Positions 9,262 to 18,622 are shown, counted from the first letter of the stretch. The stretch is 64,000 nt of DNA from Flavobacterium piscis (GCF_001686925.1 NZ_LVEN01000013.1:1-64000); one strand, 5' to 3'. The notes: generated by a model from the letters alone, not told the origin. Numbers and translations are program-made.

Positions 9262-9430
9262 AATAGAGAAATGACAATATTGGGGTTACTTTGTGATTTA
9301 GAAAAAAGTCAAAATTTAAAACCAAAAAAAAATTAATAATAGAGAAATGAATTACTTTTTTACGGAAAGTCGTAAAATCAATGATTTTCAAAGGACTACA
9401 TTTGGCTATTATTAATTTAAGAAAAAAAAG

Positions 9431-10009
9431 ATGAAAAAATTATTACTATTAATGCTATTCGTTTCAAGTATCATTAATGCTCAGGAATCAGAATTTACTT
9501 TTGATAATGTAAAAGGAATGACCGATTTTGTGGTAACGCCAATAGAAGGGAAAGCTGCTCCGGAAATTTATAAAAAAATTATTGAATGGATTAAAATAAC
9601 GTATAAAAATCCTGATAAAGTTATACTTTCAACTATTGAAAATGAATATATAAGATTTGAAGGTAGTTCTGAGACTTTGTATTCTGCTAATATTATTATG
9701 CTAGGGAAGACATATTATAATTCAAAATATCAAGTAGAAATTTCAATAAAAGATAATAAGTACAAATTCGATTTAATTAGTATGCAAAATTATTATCCTA
9801 GAAGCCAGTATTCTGCCGGTGGTTGGACTGATAATATAATTTTCAATAGCAATACTGCAAAAGAAGGTTTAGGAACTTTTTACAAAAAAGACGGGACTTT
9901 AAAAAGTATGTGGAAATATGTACCAGAAGTTCCTGCTTATTTTAATGAATTAAATAAATCAATGTTCGAAATTATTAATTCAACGGTTAAAAAAAATGAT
10001 AATTGGTAA
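9431..10009 (+). CDS. Secreted hypothetical protein, DUF4468-like
   Basis: The 192-residue protein has a clear signal peptide (residues 1-18, hydrophobic LLLLMLFVSSI, cleavage near NAQE). The mature part begins with an FxxDNVKGMTDFVV-type strand and includes the pattern of strands and a WIKITY helix seen in the TBP-like DUF4468 domain of Bacteroidota. Assignment is tentative. A TACATTTG promoter-like element lies at 9397-9404, just upstream. Confidence 0.6.
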   Translation: MKKLLLLMLFVSSIINAQESEFTFDNVKGMTDFVVTPIEGKAAPEIYKKIIEWIKITYKNPDKVILSTIENEYIRFEGSSETLYSANIIMLGKTYYNSKYQVEISIKDNKYKFDLISMQNYYPRSQYSAGGWTDNIIFNSNTAKEGLGTFYKKDGTLKSMWKYVPEVPAYFNELNKSMFEIINSTVKKNDNW

Positions 10010-10126
10010 TGGGATTTAAAAAGAATATAAAGTAGAATTTTGACAAAAAAACCTTTAATTGTTTTGATGAAATTTTTAAAAGTTTTTTTTGAAAGATTTT
10101 GAGATTTAAGTTTATTCGTAGTGGTT

Positions 10127-10756
10127 TTAATTTATTAAAAGGCTATCAGAGAATATTTCACAAAGTCTTTCTGTCCAAACAAAACCTGTTGACGACATAT
10201 CTAGTACGAACCAACCTAATCCAACAGATAAGTAAAGATGTTTTCGGATATGTTCGACATGATTCAATTCTATATTTCTCCATTTTTTCAAAGCTAAAAT
10301 ATCATCCATTGGTAATTTTTCTATCACAAATGAAATTCTCCAAAATTCATCATTTGAAATTATATTATTTCCAACAAGTGCAAATGCTTTTCCTAAAAGT
10401 TTAGCTTTTGAGCCGGTTTCTAATTTATCAATAATAGCTATTAATTTTTCGCCAACTTCCAATTGGTAGCTACTATCTTCTAGTTTTTCAATAATTTTTT
10501 TTCGACTTTTTTCTGGTAAAGTAGATGATTCCTTAAGGAAAAATATTAGCTTATTTAAAAATAGGTAATCTTTTACAGTAACACCAGTTTTCCAGATACC
10601 AATCAACGAACCTATAATTGGAAAATCTTTAAGTACTCCACTTTCTAATACTGAATCAATTGATATTTCTGTTATGTCAATTCCAATTTTTGTAAAATCT
10701 GAATCAGTAATAGTTTTAATTAGAGATTGAGGAAGCTCCTTTTCGTTATTCATCAT
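10127..10756 (-). CDS. Hypothetical helical protein next to the island end
   Basis: The 209-residue protein is mostly alpha-helical. A hydrophobic stretch VLKDFPIIGSLIGIWKTG near residue 45 could insert in membranes, and another lies near the C-terminus (LYLSVGLGWFVLD). I recognise no family. Its start (ATG at 10756 or 10753) faces the left boundary of the island. The 5' upstream 145 bases end at a hairpin terminator and the left att repeat, so the gene lies just outside the island as I define it. Confidence 0.6.
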   Translation of the reverse strand: MMNNEKELPQSLIKTITDSDFTKIGIDITEISIDSVLESGVLKDFPIIGSLIGIWKTGVTVKDYLFLNKLIFFLKESSTLPEKSRKKIIEKLEDSSYQLEVGEKLIAIIDKLETGSKAKLLGKAFALVGNNIISNDEFWRISFVIEKLPMDDILALKKWRNIELNHVEHIRKHLYLSVGLGWFVLDMSSTGFVWTERLCEIFSDSLLIN

Positions 10757-10866
10757 TTTTCTTTAAAGTTATCATTCAAAAATAGAAATACAAAAGTAGA
10801 AATATGATATTCTTGTGGTCTGTTTATCAACAACTTTAGCAACAAAAAGTAAAAGAGATATAAAAC

Positions 10867-10898
10867 AAAAAAGCTTCTGATTTCTCAGAAGCTTTTTT
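10867..10898 (+). terminator. Hairpin terminator adjoining the left island end
   Basis: AAAAAAGCTTCTGA pairs with TCAGAAGCTTTTTT around a TTTC loop. It is symmetric enough to act in both directions and ends three bases before the left att repeat. Confidence 0.75.
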
Positions 10899-10900
10899 CA

Positions 10901-10925
10901 GTGCGGATAATAGGAGTCAAACCCT
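10901..10925. repeat. Left attachment site of the genomic island
   Basis: GTGCGGATAATAGGA is identical over 15 bases to 35599-35613, the 3' end of tRNA-Leu on the minus strand. The match continues with three differences (GTCAAACCCTA against CTCGAACCTA). The integrase gene starts 173 bases to the right. This is the classical arrangement of a displaced tRNA 3' end at the far end of an integrated element. Confidence 0.8.
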
Positions 10926-11051
10926 AATTTAAAGGGGATAAATTGGATTAATAAATTCTACTTAAATCTAATAAAATCAAGGATTTTTGTTTTACTTAAT
11001 TAAATTGAATTCTGTTGAATTAACTTAAATTAAGTCATAATGGGGTATTTA

Positions 11052-11081
11052 TTGGGGGAATATAATTTATCACTATATTTG
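11052..11081 (+). promoter_or_regulatory. Integrase promoter
   Basis: TTG at 11052-11054 and TATATTTG at 11074-11081 are 19 bases apart, fitting the Bacteroidota consensus. They lie 17 bases before the integrase ATG. Confidence 0.6.
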
Positions 11082-11097
11082 AAGAAAGAAAAATATC

Positions 11098-12411
11098 ATG
11101 GCAACTGGCAATTATCGGATTAAAACAAATAATGAACTCAATAGTATTTACTACCGATTTAAGCAGGGTGGTCAGTTTGATTTGGAAATCTCTACAGATA
11201 TTCAAGTACCTAGTGGTAGATGGAGTTCTGCAAAACAACAAGTTTTACCGACTATAGATGTTGATTTTGAAAACATCAACTTAAAATTAAAAGAACTTGA
11301 TGTTTTTGTAAAGAAAGGTTTCAATGATTCAAAGATTTCAGGTAAAAATATTTTAATTACTAGTAAATGGCTTAAAGATAAAATGGCTTTTTACTTTAAG
11401 AATGGTTCCAAATCCAAAAAAATAAATGAACAGGTGTTTTTTGCGGATTTCATTAAGAAATTTATTGAAGACTCATATAAGAGAAAAACTAAAAATAATA
11501 CTCCAATAAAAAGGCGTACAATTCAAGACTATCAAACGACCTTAAACAAGATTGAAGATTTTGAAAAATATATTGGGGAGAAAATAAATTTAGATGCGGT
11601 TGATCTTAATTTCCATAGTAATTTTGTACATTATTTAGAAACTGTGGCTGCTTTAAATGATAATACTATTGGTGGGTATATAAATAATATCAAATTGTTT
11701 TGTAGATCGGCAATACTCAAAAAACACGTTATATCGATGGAATTTCAGGAAAAGCAATTTTATAGCCCCTCGAATGCCACACATGACATTTACCTTAAAG
11801 AAGAGGAAATAATAAATATTTACAATACTGCTTACCCTCATGATTATTTAGACAATGCGAGAGACTGGCTTATTATTGGACTAAGAACAGGTCTAAGGGT
11901 CTCTGATCTTCTCCATCTTACACAAAAAAGTATCGATGGTAGTTTTATTCAACTTCGAAATAAAAAAACAGACTATCCAGTGATAATCCCTTTACATCGA
12001 AATGTTAGTGAAATTCTTGAAAAAAGAAATGGATCATTTCCAAGGAAGATAAGTGATACTAATTTCAACGTTTACATTAAACAGGTTGCAAAGATTGCTG
12101 GATTAATTGAAATGACAGCCGGAGCAAAGATTTCAGAAAGGACGATTGAAGTAAATGGAAAAAAAGAGACCATACATCGTAAAGTTGTTGGTGATTATCC
12201 AAAACATGAATTAGTATCTAGTCACATTTGCCGACGAACATTTGCGACTCTATTATATGGTAAAATTGACACATTGACTATTATGAAGATAACCGGGCAT
12301 CAAACGGAAAGACAATTTCTCGCCTACGTTAAAATTACACCAAAAGAGTATGCTGAAAAGTTAAAAGCTTACTGGAAGCTAATGGGGCAATTAGAAATTT
12401 CAAATAATTAG
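11098..12411 (+). CDS. int: Tyrosine recombinase / integrase of the island
   Basis: The 437-residue protein has the Bacteroidota architecture: an N-terminal Arm-binding domain, a SAM-like core-binding domain (about 115-225) and a C-terminal catalytic domain. Catalytic residues are visible: R267 in TGLRVSDLL, H376 and R379 in SHICRR, H401 in TGHQ, and the nucleophile Y410 in QFLAYVK. It catalyses site-specific integration and excision, presumably at the tRNA-Leu 3' end found at 35599. It is adjacent to the left att copy, and an excisionase-like gene is found 100 bases downstream on the other strand. Confidence 0.95.
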   Translation: MATGNYRIKTNNELNSIYYRFKQGGQFDLEISTDIQVPSGRWSSAKQQVLPTIDVDFENINLKLKELDVFVKKGFNDSKISGKNILITSKWLKDKMAFYFKNGSKSKKINEQVFFADFIKKFIEDSYKRKTKNNTPIKRRTIQDYQTTLNKIEDFEKYIGEKINLDAVDLNFHSNFVHYLETVAALNDNTIGGYINNIKLFCRSAILKKHVISMEFQEKQFYSPSNATHDIYLKEEEIINIYNTAYPHDYLDNARDWLIIGLRTGLRVSDLLHLTQKSIDGSFIQLRNKKTDYPVIIPLHRNVSEILEKRNGSFPRKISDTNFNVYIKQVAKIAGLIEMTAGAKISERTIEVNGKKETIHRKVVGDYPKHELVSSHICRRTFATLLYGKIDTLTIMKITGHQTERQFLAYVKITPKEYAEKLKAYWKLMGQLEISNN

Positions 12412-12511
12412 AATAAAGTGGTGTTAATTTTTCATTCCTGAATAGAAATCTAAGAAAATTAGATTTGTTATTAAAAATAAGAAAGAATGAATTTATTCCG
12501 GATCAATGATT

Positions 12512-12793
12512 TTAACGTAATTGCCTCAATACATCGTCTTTATTATAAAACACTTTCTTACCCATTTTCTGGGCTCTTAAAATGCCACTTTTGTTCCATG
12601 ACCATAAAGTGGGAAAAGATACCTTTAAAAGGGTTGAGACCTCTTGTCGTGTTAAAAGTGTATCGGTTTCTGATTCTTCCTTGATTATTACAGATTTCTG
12701 GTGTTCTTGAAGACCTATAATAACTGCATTGTTAATCATTTCCTGTAATTGATCAACAGTCAGTTGTACCACCATTGTATTGTTATTTTGCAT
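12512..12793 (-). CDS. Helix-turn-helix DNA-binding protein, excisionase-like
   Basis: The 93-residue protein ends with a MerR-like winged helix (HTH_17 type): LLTRQEVSTLLKVSFPTLWSW then a basic KMGKKVFYNKDDV wing. The N-terminal half is a short helix, MVVQLTVDQLQEMINNAV. Such proteins next to tyrosine integrases in Bacteroidota act as excision directionality factors. The frame is open to a TTG at 12820, but the ATG at 12793 is preferred. A decayed second copy of its N-terminus lies at 13806-13882. Confidence 0.85.
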   Translation of the reverse strand: MQNNNTMVVQLTVDQLQEMINNAVIIGLQEHQKSVIIKEESETDTLLTRQEVSTLLKVSFPTLWSWNKSGILRAQKMGKKVFYNKDDVLRQLR

Positions 12794-12929
12794 TTCTAAA
12801 CTATTTCTAAGCTTATACAAAATAATATAGTTAAAGTTTAGAAGATTTGAAAATAAAATTAAAGAAATTCTTTTTGAAACTGTCAGTGTTTGTACTTAAA
12901 ATTCATCCCAATGAAAACTGCAGCATATA

Positions 12930-12959
12930 GTTTATTCATCCGTACAATTTGTAATTTTG
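12930..12959 (+). promoter_or_regulatory. Probable promoter of the 13023 gene
   Basis: TTTA at 12930-12933 and TAATTTTG at 12952-12959 (18-base gap) approximate the Bacteroidota consensus. The element lies 63 bases before the start codon. Confidence 0.4.
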
Positions 12960-13022
12960 TTTCGTCTTGAAGCAAACTTTCTCTTTATTATTTGATATAA
13001 TATAAAATTTAAAACAAATTAT

Positions 13023-13565
13023 ATGCACGGAAAAACGATCAGCGAGACGATTGCAATACTAGAAAAAAACAGTATTAATATTAAAATTAAAAAGATTGAA
13101 GGTTATGTAGTTAAGAGGGATATCATTATTGATGAAATGATGCACTTTTATAGGATGAGTAGACCATTAAAAACAAAATGCATGCGATCAGGTTTGCATT
13201 ACCGATTTTTTGCATATCCAAATGGCAGTATATGTTGCATTTTTACTAAGTTTCCTGAAAAAGATATGTATAAGTTACCGCAAGGGGCAAATGTAAAAGA
13301 TTATATAATAGTAACAATTTTTGAATCGCCTGAAGATTTTATGGCCAGCCCACTAGCGTTCTTCTATCGTGATAAAAAAGTTGGAACAGAATACGTAAGT
13401 AGTTGGGATGAGTTTGGCTACTACACGACAAACAGTTACAACTACAATCGCATTCCACTGGTTGCAGCTACAAATAAATTAGTCAGGAATAAAGAAATAA
13501 AACGAAACCCACCGCAGCCACCAGTGCAAGAAACAAATGGTTTATTCCTTACATTATTTGGATAA
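13023..13565 (+). CDS. Hypothetical protein of the island
   Basis: The 180-residue protein has no signal peptide. The centre (LHYRFFAYPNGSICCIFTKFPEKD) looks like a small alpha/beta fold, and the C-terminus is proline-rich (RNPPQPPVQE). I recognise no family. It has its own promoter-like element upstream and a good hairpin terminator downstream (13577-13612), so it is a single-gene unit. Confidence 0.65.
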   Translation: MHGKTISETIAILEKNSINIKIKKIEGYVVKRDIIIDEMMHFYRMSRPLKTKCMRSGLHYRFFAYPNGSICCIFTKFPEKDMYKLPQGANVKDYIIVTIFESPEDFMASPLAFFYRDKKVGTEYVSSWDEFGYYTTNSYNYNRIPLVAATNKLVRNKEIKRNPPQPPVQETNGLFLTLFG

Positions 13566-13576
13566 AAAGATTGAAC

Positions 13577-13612
13577 AAAAAAGAATGATTCCGTAGGGAC
13601 TCATTCTTTTTT
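13577..13612 (+). terminator. Terminator of the 13023 gene
   Basis: AAAAAGAATGA pairs with TCATTCTTTTT around TTCCGTAGGGAC. It overlaps the 3' end of the hsdR remnant on the other strand. Confidence 0.75.
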
Positions 13613-13805
13613 ATTTTTGATAGTTCTTAAAATTTTCAACTTGCTTCAAAAATCCCTTTATAAACTTCATCTCGATCAACCGGAGGATACCCGTTTTCGT
13701 CTAATAAAATGATTAAACCAACTTTCAATTCAGCTTTGATATCCTCTCTTTTGGGCTAGTCAGTATATTTGACTTTATCATCCACAACTATTTTTACTTT
13801 TCGGA
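13611..13805 (-). pseudogene. Remnant of the 3' end of hsdR (type I restriction subunit R)
   Basis: Read on the minus strand, the frame gives VDDKVKYTD, a stop (TAG where tryptophan is usual), then PKREDIKAELKVGLI and LLDENGYPPVDRDEVYKGIFE. After a one-base shift it continues as QVENFKNYQK before the natural stop. This matches the conserved C-terminal end of HsdR proteins. The nonsense codon, the frameshift and loss of everything upstream show a dead fragment. It marks a lost type I restriction-modification locus in the island. Confidence 0.8.
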
Positions 13806-13882
13806 TAACCTAGTATAACTGCATTGCTAATTATTTCTGTTAATTGAATAACTGGCAGTTTGTACGTCTGTTATTTTTCATT
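13806..13882 (-). pseudogene. Remnant of a second excisionase-like gene
   Basis: The minus strand encodes a degraded MKNN start and, in another frame, LPVIQLTEIISNAVIL. This aligns with VVQLTVDQLQEMINNAVII of the intact gene at 12512-12793. The nucleotide similarity to 12716-12793 is also evident (for example ATAACTGCATTG). It joins directly to the hsdR remnant with no spacer, indicating a deletion or recombination junction. Confidence 0.65.
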
Positions 13883-13987
13883 TTGTAATTAATTTATAAG
13901 CTTAACTGAAAAATATGGAAATTGTTTAGAAACATACAAAATAAATAAAGTGAAGTAATAAGAAAGACTTACAGAGTCCTAAGCCTC

Positions 13988-16321
13988 TTATCTCTCAAAT
14001 AAACGCTCAATTTCAGAGTTTTCATCAAATGTTTGACTGTGACTAATCCTATCACTTGGATCATAATTATCATCTCTGCTTCCGTAATCATCGACTAAAG
14101 AACTCAATACGCTAGATGAATCAATATCCGCATAATCATAAAATTCTTCATAATAATTAGAAAGATTACAGTTATTCAGAAAATTTAAATAATCATTTGA
14201 CAATCCCTGCTCAACGAGAGATAGAGCCTCATTTGTATAACCTCTATGATAGTTTCTAAAAATGTCATCATGTTCTTTTGAAAGATCTGCATCACCTGCC
14301 GAATAAAGTTGGTTTACCCTTAATTGGACTGCTGACATAAAAGCTTCATCTTTTGACCAATCTTCTTCATCTAACTCATAATATCCAAACATCCCTAAAA
14401 TACTGCTTATATCATAACTTTCTGTGGCAGCTTCTATTGCTACAGTAAAATATTCTTGCCAATTTGCTTTAATATAAGTATTAGTAGTATTATATTCATC
14501 AATTTTGAATAAAACAAAATTAATTTCATTATAATTGACATTTTGAGATGATTTAAGATCATTTGTGCTTAGAATTTGTAGTAATCTTTCCTCTGTTACT
14601 ATATCAGGAAAATATTGAAGAAGAATGTACAGTAAAGTGATATTTCCTGACATTTTATCTTTGCATGAGTCAAGTAACTTAGGTACTAATTTGTTAAATC
14701 GAAGATAGTATTGCTTTAGTAATGGTTGACTAAGTTTTATCCCATTTGATGAGTCTGATCGAAAATAAGTTGTGATCTGCTTAAAATAAACAACGGAATA
14801 TAGTATTCGTTTAACCTCGGTCGTATGATCCTTTAAAAAATTAATTACAAAATCTGCGACTGATGGATTTAGAAAACTGAATGTTAATCTTCCAGTATAG
14901 AGATTTTTTTCACTTTTAATGAAGCCGTCTAACAACTTCTTAAGTGACTGTTGAAAAGAATTACTATGTAAAATGAAACCATTTTCCCTTATTTCATACT
15001 CGTATCTTGCATCAAATGCCTTATTTAATTCAGCGCTTCCAATATTGTATCCGCCCAAGCTAAACAATGTCATTAAGAGAAATTTCTCCTCTTCATTTAA
15101 TTGTTGATCGTAAGCAAAATGCCATATCTCTTGAGGATTATCAAGACTATTAAATATAAATGTTTCTGTTTCCTTTACCGGTATCTTGTTCAGTTGATTT
15201 GTAGAGGTTATAAATTCTATCAGGCGTGGAAAATAATTCCGGTGGTTAATTATTTTTAAATAATTCTGAGATTTAAAAAACATATCATATTGTTCTGCTA
15301 TCATTCCCGAATGGAACATGTGATTATAAAGTATCCTTGCCTTATCCACTTTTGAGTACGATTTGATCTCTAACTCATATTTTGATAAATCAGCTAATCC
15401 TGAGCGATTAAATTTTTCAAAACGGTACTGTGCCTGTTTTAATATCGTTGTTCTTGTGGTCATAACAAGAAACTTATTGGTGCTTGCCTGAATACGCTCT
15501 ATAAAACTCAATATTTTTCCTTCGGAATTTCTTGGATTTATAATTTCTGACAAATTAGCACCGAAAAAATCATCAAAAAATACAACCTGTTTTACATCCG
15601 GAGATTTGCTTAAAAGATCTTCCGCATCTTTTAAATGATCATCAACATAAATCAATTCATATCCATCTGCTAACATGTCACATATTAAAAGATATGATAT
15701 CGTAGTTTTACCGATGCCAGGTTCCCCAGAAATTATCAAAAAATGGTTTTCTTTTAGTTTATTAACAGCAACATCAAAGTTTAGGGTGGGAACATAAAAA
15801 CTTGCTTTTTTAATAATTTTCTCTTTTACAAATTCAGATCTACCATTGACACCATTATGCAAAATCAGATTCAGGACATTCGTGCTCGTTATCCAGAGTT
15901 TATAATATTTCTTTTCAATTTCGGGATATTTTACTAGCAAATTCATTATTCGATCTCGACTATAAATATCCTGAGAGTTTTTTACAAATGGCTTAAGTTG
16001 CGATACAACCTCGTCTACTTGTCCCACGCTTAAATCAAAGGCAGTCATCAAAATGTAGCGTTTGGGTTTTGAAGTGAGTTTATTAATACTTATTATTTCT
16101 TTTTTTATTTCAGTTTTGAGATTTGAATATGTAGACCTTCCAAACCGCTTAGCTTGGACTATAATTTCATTTTCGACATTATTTGCGTAGCGTAGATCAA
16201 TACCTTTATCTCTTCCGGTCTTAAAAATTTGAAATGAAATATTGAGTTCTTTTTCTAAAAGGTCTTTGCATAATTCTTCAAATTCCTTATCGTTTAGGAC
16301 TTCCAGGTTATATAATGCCAT
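13988..16321 (-). CDS. Restriction endonuclease-like domain fused to STAND-type ATPase (nSTAND3-like)
   Basis: The 777-residue protein begins with an Mrr-like PD-(D/E)xK nuclease domain (residues about 5-110): EFEELC, then GRDKGIDL with D42, then IIVQAKRF with Q56-x-K58. A P-loop NTPase follows: Walker A SGEPGIGKTT at 198-207, Walker B VVFFDDFFG at 246-254 with DD 250-251, and a TTR sensor at 288-290. This pattern fits the novel-STAND family called nSTAND3. The remaining 450 residues are helical and may sense a phage product, ending in an acidic Ser/Asp-rich tail. Relatives act as single-gene anti-phage proteins, where the STAND module oligomerises on a trigger and activates the nuclease. Target and trigger are not inferable. 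It is divergent from the Gabija-like operon. Confidence 0.85.
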   Translation of the reverse strand: MALYNLEVLNDKEFEELCKDLLEKELNISFQIFKTGRDKGIDLRYANNVENEIIVQAKRFGRSTYSNLKTEIKKEIISINKLTSKPKRYILMTAFDLSVGQVDEVVSQLKPFVKNSQDIYSRDRIMNLLVKYPEIEKKYYKLWITSTNVLNLILHNGVNGRSEFVKEKIIKKASFYVPTLNFDVAVNKLKENHFLIISGEPGIGKTTISYLLICDMLADGYELIYVDDHLKDAEDLLSKSPDVKQVVFFDDFFGANLSEIINPRNSEGKILSFIERIQASTNKFLVMTTRTTILKQAQYRFEKFNRSGLADLSKYELEIKSYSKVDKARILYNHMFHSGMIAEQYDMFFKSQNYLKIINHRNYFPRLIEFITSTNQLNKIPVKETETFIFNSLDNPQEIWHFAYDQQLNEEEKFLLMTLFSLGGYNIGSAELNKAFDARYEYEIRENGFILHSNSFQQSLKKLLDGFIKSEKNLYTGRLTFSFLNPSVADFVINFLKDHTTEVKRILYSVVYFKQITTYFRSDSSNGIKLSQPLLKQYYLRFNKLVPKLLDSCKDKMSGNITLLYILLQYFPDIVTEERLLQILSTNDLKSSQNVNYNEINFVLFKIDEYNTTNTYIKANWQEYFTVAIEAATESYDISSILGMFGYYELDEEDWSKDEAFMSAVQLRVNQLYSAGDADLSKEHDDIFRNYHRGYTNEALSLVEQGLSNDYLNFLNNCNLSNYYEEFYDYADIDSSSVLSSLVDDYGSRDDNYDPSDRISHSQTFDENSEIERLFER

Positions 16322-16363
16322 GAGTTATATTAAATAATGATTTCCAATAGGGGATGTTCCCAA

Positions 16364-16371
16364 CAAAGCTA
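16364..16371 (-). promoter_or_regulatory. Probable -7 element for the REase-STAND gene
   Basis: On the minus strand the bases read TAGCTTTG, an exact TAnnTTTG match, 43 bases before the ATG. The expected -33 TTTG is only weakly represented. The 255-base divergent interval 16322-16576 otherwise shows no hairpin of note. Confidence 0.4.
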
Positions 16372-16576
16372 AATAAAAGTCTTAAACTAAAACCAGTATT
16401 ACTACGTATTGTATATAATTTTGAAAATCATTTCTTTGTTATGGTTTTCCGTAATTATACAAAAGAACTTTTGTTGTTATTTGTGTCTGTATTAAAAATA
16501 GGCAATTAATAGCTGTTGCTTATTTATAATTCATTATAAAATAAAAATTAAAACTATTATCATTAAAGCCATAGAA

Positions 16577-18622
16577 ATGAAAATTAAAACTATTGAAATA
16601 TCCAATTTTCGATTATTAAAACATGTTATCCTTTCTTTAGAAGATCACACAACAGTTATCGTTGGAAGAAATAATTCAGGCAAAACATCATTGACGGAAA
16701 TTTTTCGCCGACTAATTGGTGATAAAAATCCATCATTCTCAATTTATGATTTTAGTCTTTCTGCGATGGATGGTTTTCTTAAAGGATTAAATGCGAAGTT
16801 GAATGGAAAAGAGGATGATGAGATACGAGCCAATCTTCCATTTATTGAAATTCGAATTACAATAGAATATCCAATTGATATAGATGATTTGGGATTATTA
16901 GGAGATTTTGTAATCGATCTTGATCCGGCAAGCAATATTGTTATCATAGCTATTAAATACTCTCTTAAAAACGGTAAAATAGACTCACTTTTCGATGGTA
17001 TAGTAGACGAAAGTGAAGATAGCATAAAAATCTTTATGAAGTCACTTAAAGAGAGAATCCCAAGCCTTTTTGAAACTCATATTACAGCTGTAGATCCTAC
17101 TGATCCGGAAAATACAGCTACAATTGATTACTCGAAATTTAGATCATTATTAGGGGCTAGCTTTATAAATGCACAAAGGGGACTTGATGACGTTACTCAT
17201 TCTGAGAAAGATGTGTTAGGAAAAGTTTTAGCGCAGCTTTTTAAAACATCCCAATCTAATGCCGCACCTGAAGATATGAAAGATAGTTCGGCAGCATTAC
17301 AGGTAGTGATTGATGATATTCAAGAAAAGGTAGACACTGATTTTAATAGTCAGTTAAATAAGCTTTTACCTGCTCTAGGGCTGTTTGGTTATCCAGGTCT
17401 TTCGGATCCTAATTTGAGTACTGAAACCACAATCGATGTATCAAATATTTTAGAGAGTCATACAAAAATTCGATATGGACAAGGGAATAATCTTTTCCTA
17501 CCTGAAACATATAATGGATTAGGTTCTAGAAATTTGATTTACATTTTATTTCAACTTTTTGAGTTCTTTCGCAGGTACCAAAGTAGGCAAGTTTCCAACA
17601 GTTTAGATATTATTTTTATTGAAGAACCGGAAGCACATCTACATCCGCAAATGCAACAGATTTTTATTAGAAAACTGTATGAAATTGCAAAGGAATTTTC
17701 AAACACATTAAATGATGGTAAACCTTGGCCTGTTCAGTTTGTGGTTACTACACATTCTACACATATGGCGAATGAAGCCGAGTTTGAAGCAATTAGATAT
17801 TTTTTAACATCAAAAGAACCAGAACGACAGACGATAGTGAAAGATTTGAGAAAAGAATTCACAGCTAATGATCTGAAAGAAGATAAAGAGTTCCTTCATA
17901 AATATTTGACTTTAACTAAGTGTGACTTATATTTTGCCGATAAAGCTATTCTTATTGAGGGGCCAGCGGAAAGATTAATGATGCCATTACTGATAGCAAA
18001 AAGTGATGCAACAGATGCGACTAAGCCGCAACTTGGTTTGCAATATGTAACAACGATAGAGGTAGGTGGTGCATTTGCTCATCATTTTTATAAATTTTTA
18101 GATTTTCTTGAATTGCAATGTTTGGTTATTACTGACTTAGATTCGGTACTTATAACACATGGTGAGAAAACTACTTATCCAGGCTCATTTGTAAAAAATG
18201 GCTCGCATACTTCAAATGCTGGAATAAAAAACTGGTTTGCTAAAGACTCTCAAGGCTATTATCAGCTTGCAGCTTGTCTTGCTCTTACGGCAGAGAATAA
18301 AGTTTCTGGATCGAGAAGAATTGCATTTCAAATTACAGAAGATGGAAAGGCGGCAATTGGTAGAAGCTTTGAAGAAGCATTTATATTGGCTAATAGAGAA
18401 CATTTTGGAATTTTAGAGATTGAAGAAGATGATGTAGAAGCAAGCGCCGAAGCACTAGCACCAGACAACAAGAAAAAAACTGAATTTGCTTTGAAATATG
18501 CACTTGAAGAAACCAAATGGACTGTGCCAAAATATATCCATGAAGGTCTAGAGTGGCTTGCAAGTAAGCCTATAGCCCCAGCTATAGATGCAGTTGAAGT
18601 TATTAATGAAGTAGTAGAATAA
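16577..18622 (+). CDS. gajA: OLD-family ATP-dependent endonuclease, Gabija GajA-like
   Basis: The 681-residue protein has an SMC/RecF-like ATPase followed by a TOPRIM nuclease. Walker A is GRNNSGKTS at 30-38. The Walker B/signature region is FIEEPEAHLHPQ near 346, with the TTHSTHMA switch near 389. TOPRIM acidic residues appear in LIEGPAERL near 459 and VITDLDS near 518. This is class 2 OLD, paired with a UvrD-like helicase as in Gabija. In Gabija, GajA is a nucleotide-sensitive nuclease that nicks phage DNA. At 681 residues it is longer than the well-studied GajA of about 580, mainly at the C-terminus. The stop lies four bases before the helicase gene. Confidence 0.87.
   Translation: MKIKTIEISNFRLLKHVILSLEDHTTVIVGRNNSGKTSLTEIFRRLIGDKNPSFSIYDFSLSAMDGFLKGLNAKLNGKEDDEIRANLPFIEIRITIEYPIDIDDLGLLGDFVIDLDPASNIVIIAIKYSLKNGKIDSLFDGIVDESEDSIKIFMKSLKERIPSLFETHITAVDPTDPENTATIDYSKFRSLLGASFINAQRGLDDVTHSEKDVLGKVLAQLFKTSQSNAAPEDMKDSSAALQVVIDDIQEKVDTDFNSQLNKLLPALGLFGYPGLSDPNLSTETTIDVSNILESHTKIRYGQGNNLFLPETYNGLGSRNLIYILFQLFEFFRRYQSRQVSNSLDIIFIEEPEAHLHPQMQQIFIRKLYEIAKEFSNTLNDGKPWPVQFVVTTHSTHMANEAEFEAIRYFLTSKEPERQTIVKDLRKEFTANDLKEDKEFLHKYLTLTKCDLYFADKAILIEGPAERLMMPLLIAKSDATDATKPQLGLQYVTTIEVGGAFAHHFYKFLDFLELQCLVITDLDSVLITHGEKTTYPGSFVKNGSHTSNAGIKNWFAKDSQGYYQLAACLALTAENKVSGSRRIAFQITEDGKAAIGRSFEEAFILANREHFGILEIEEDDVEASAEALAPDNKKKTEFALKYALEETKWTVPKYIHEGLEWLASKPIAPAIDAVEVINEVVE

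Noticed and set aside
8635..10009. A toxin-immunity locus
   Set aside because: Only a weak SUKH-like resemblance is visible in one gene, and no toxin domain is nearby.
10127..10756. Inclusion of the 209-residue gene in the island
   Set aside because: It lies left of the att copy and its terminator-side boundary; there is no second repeat further left.
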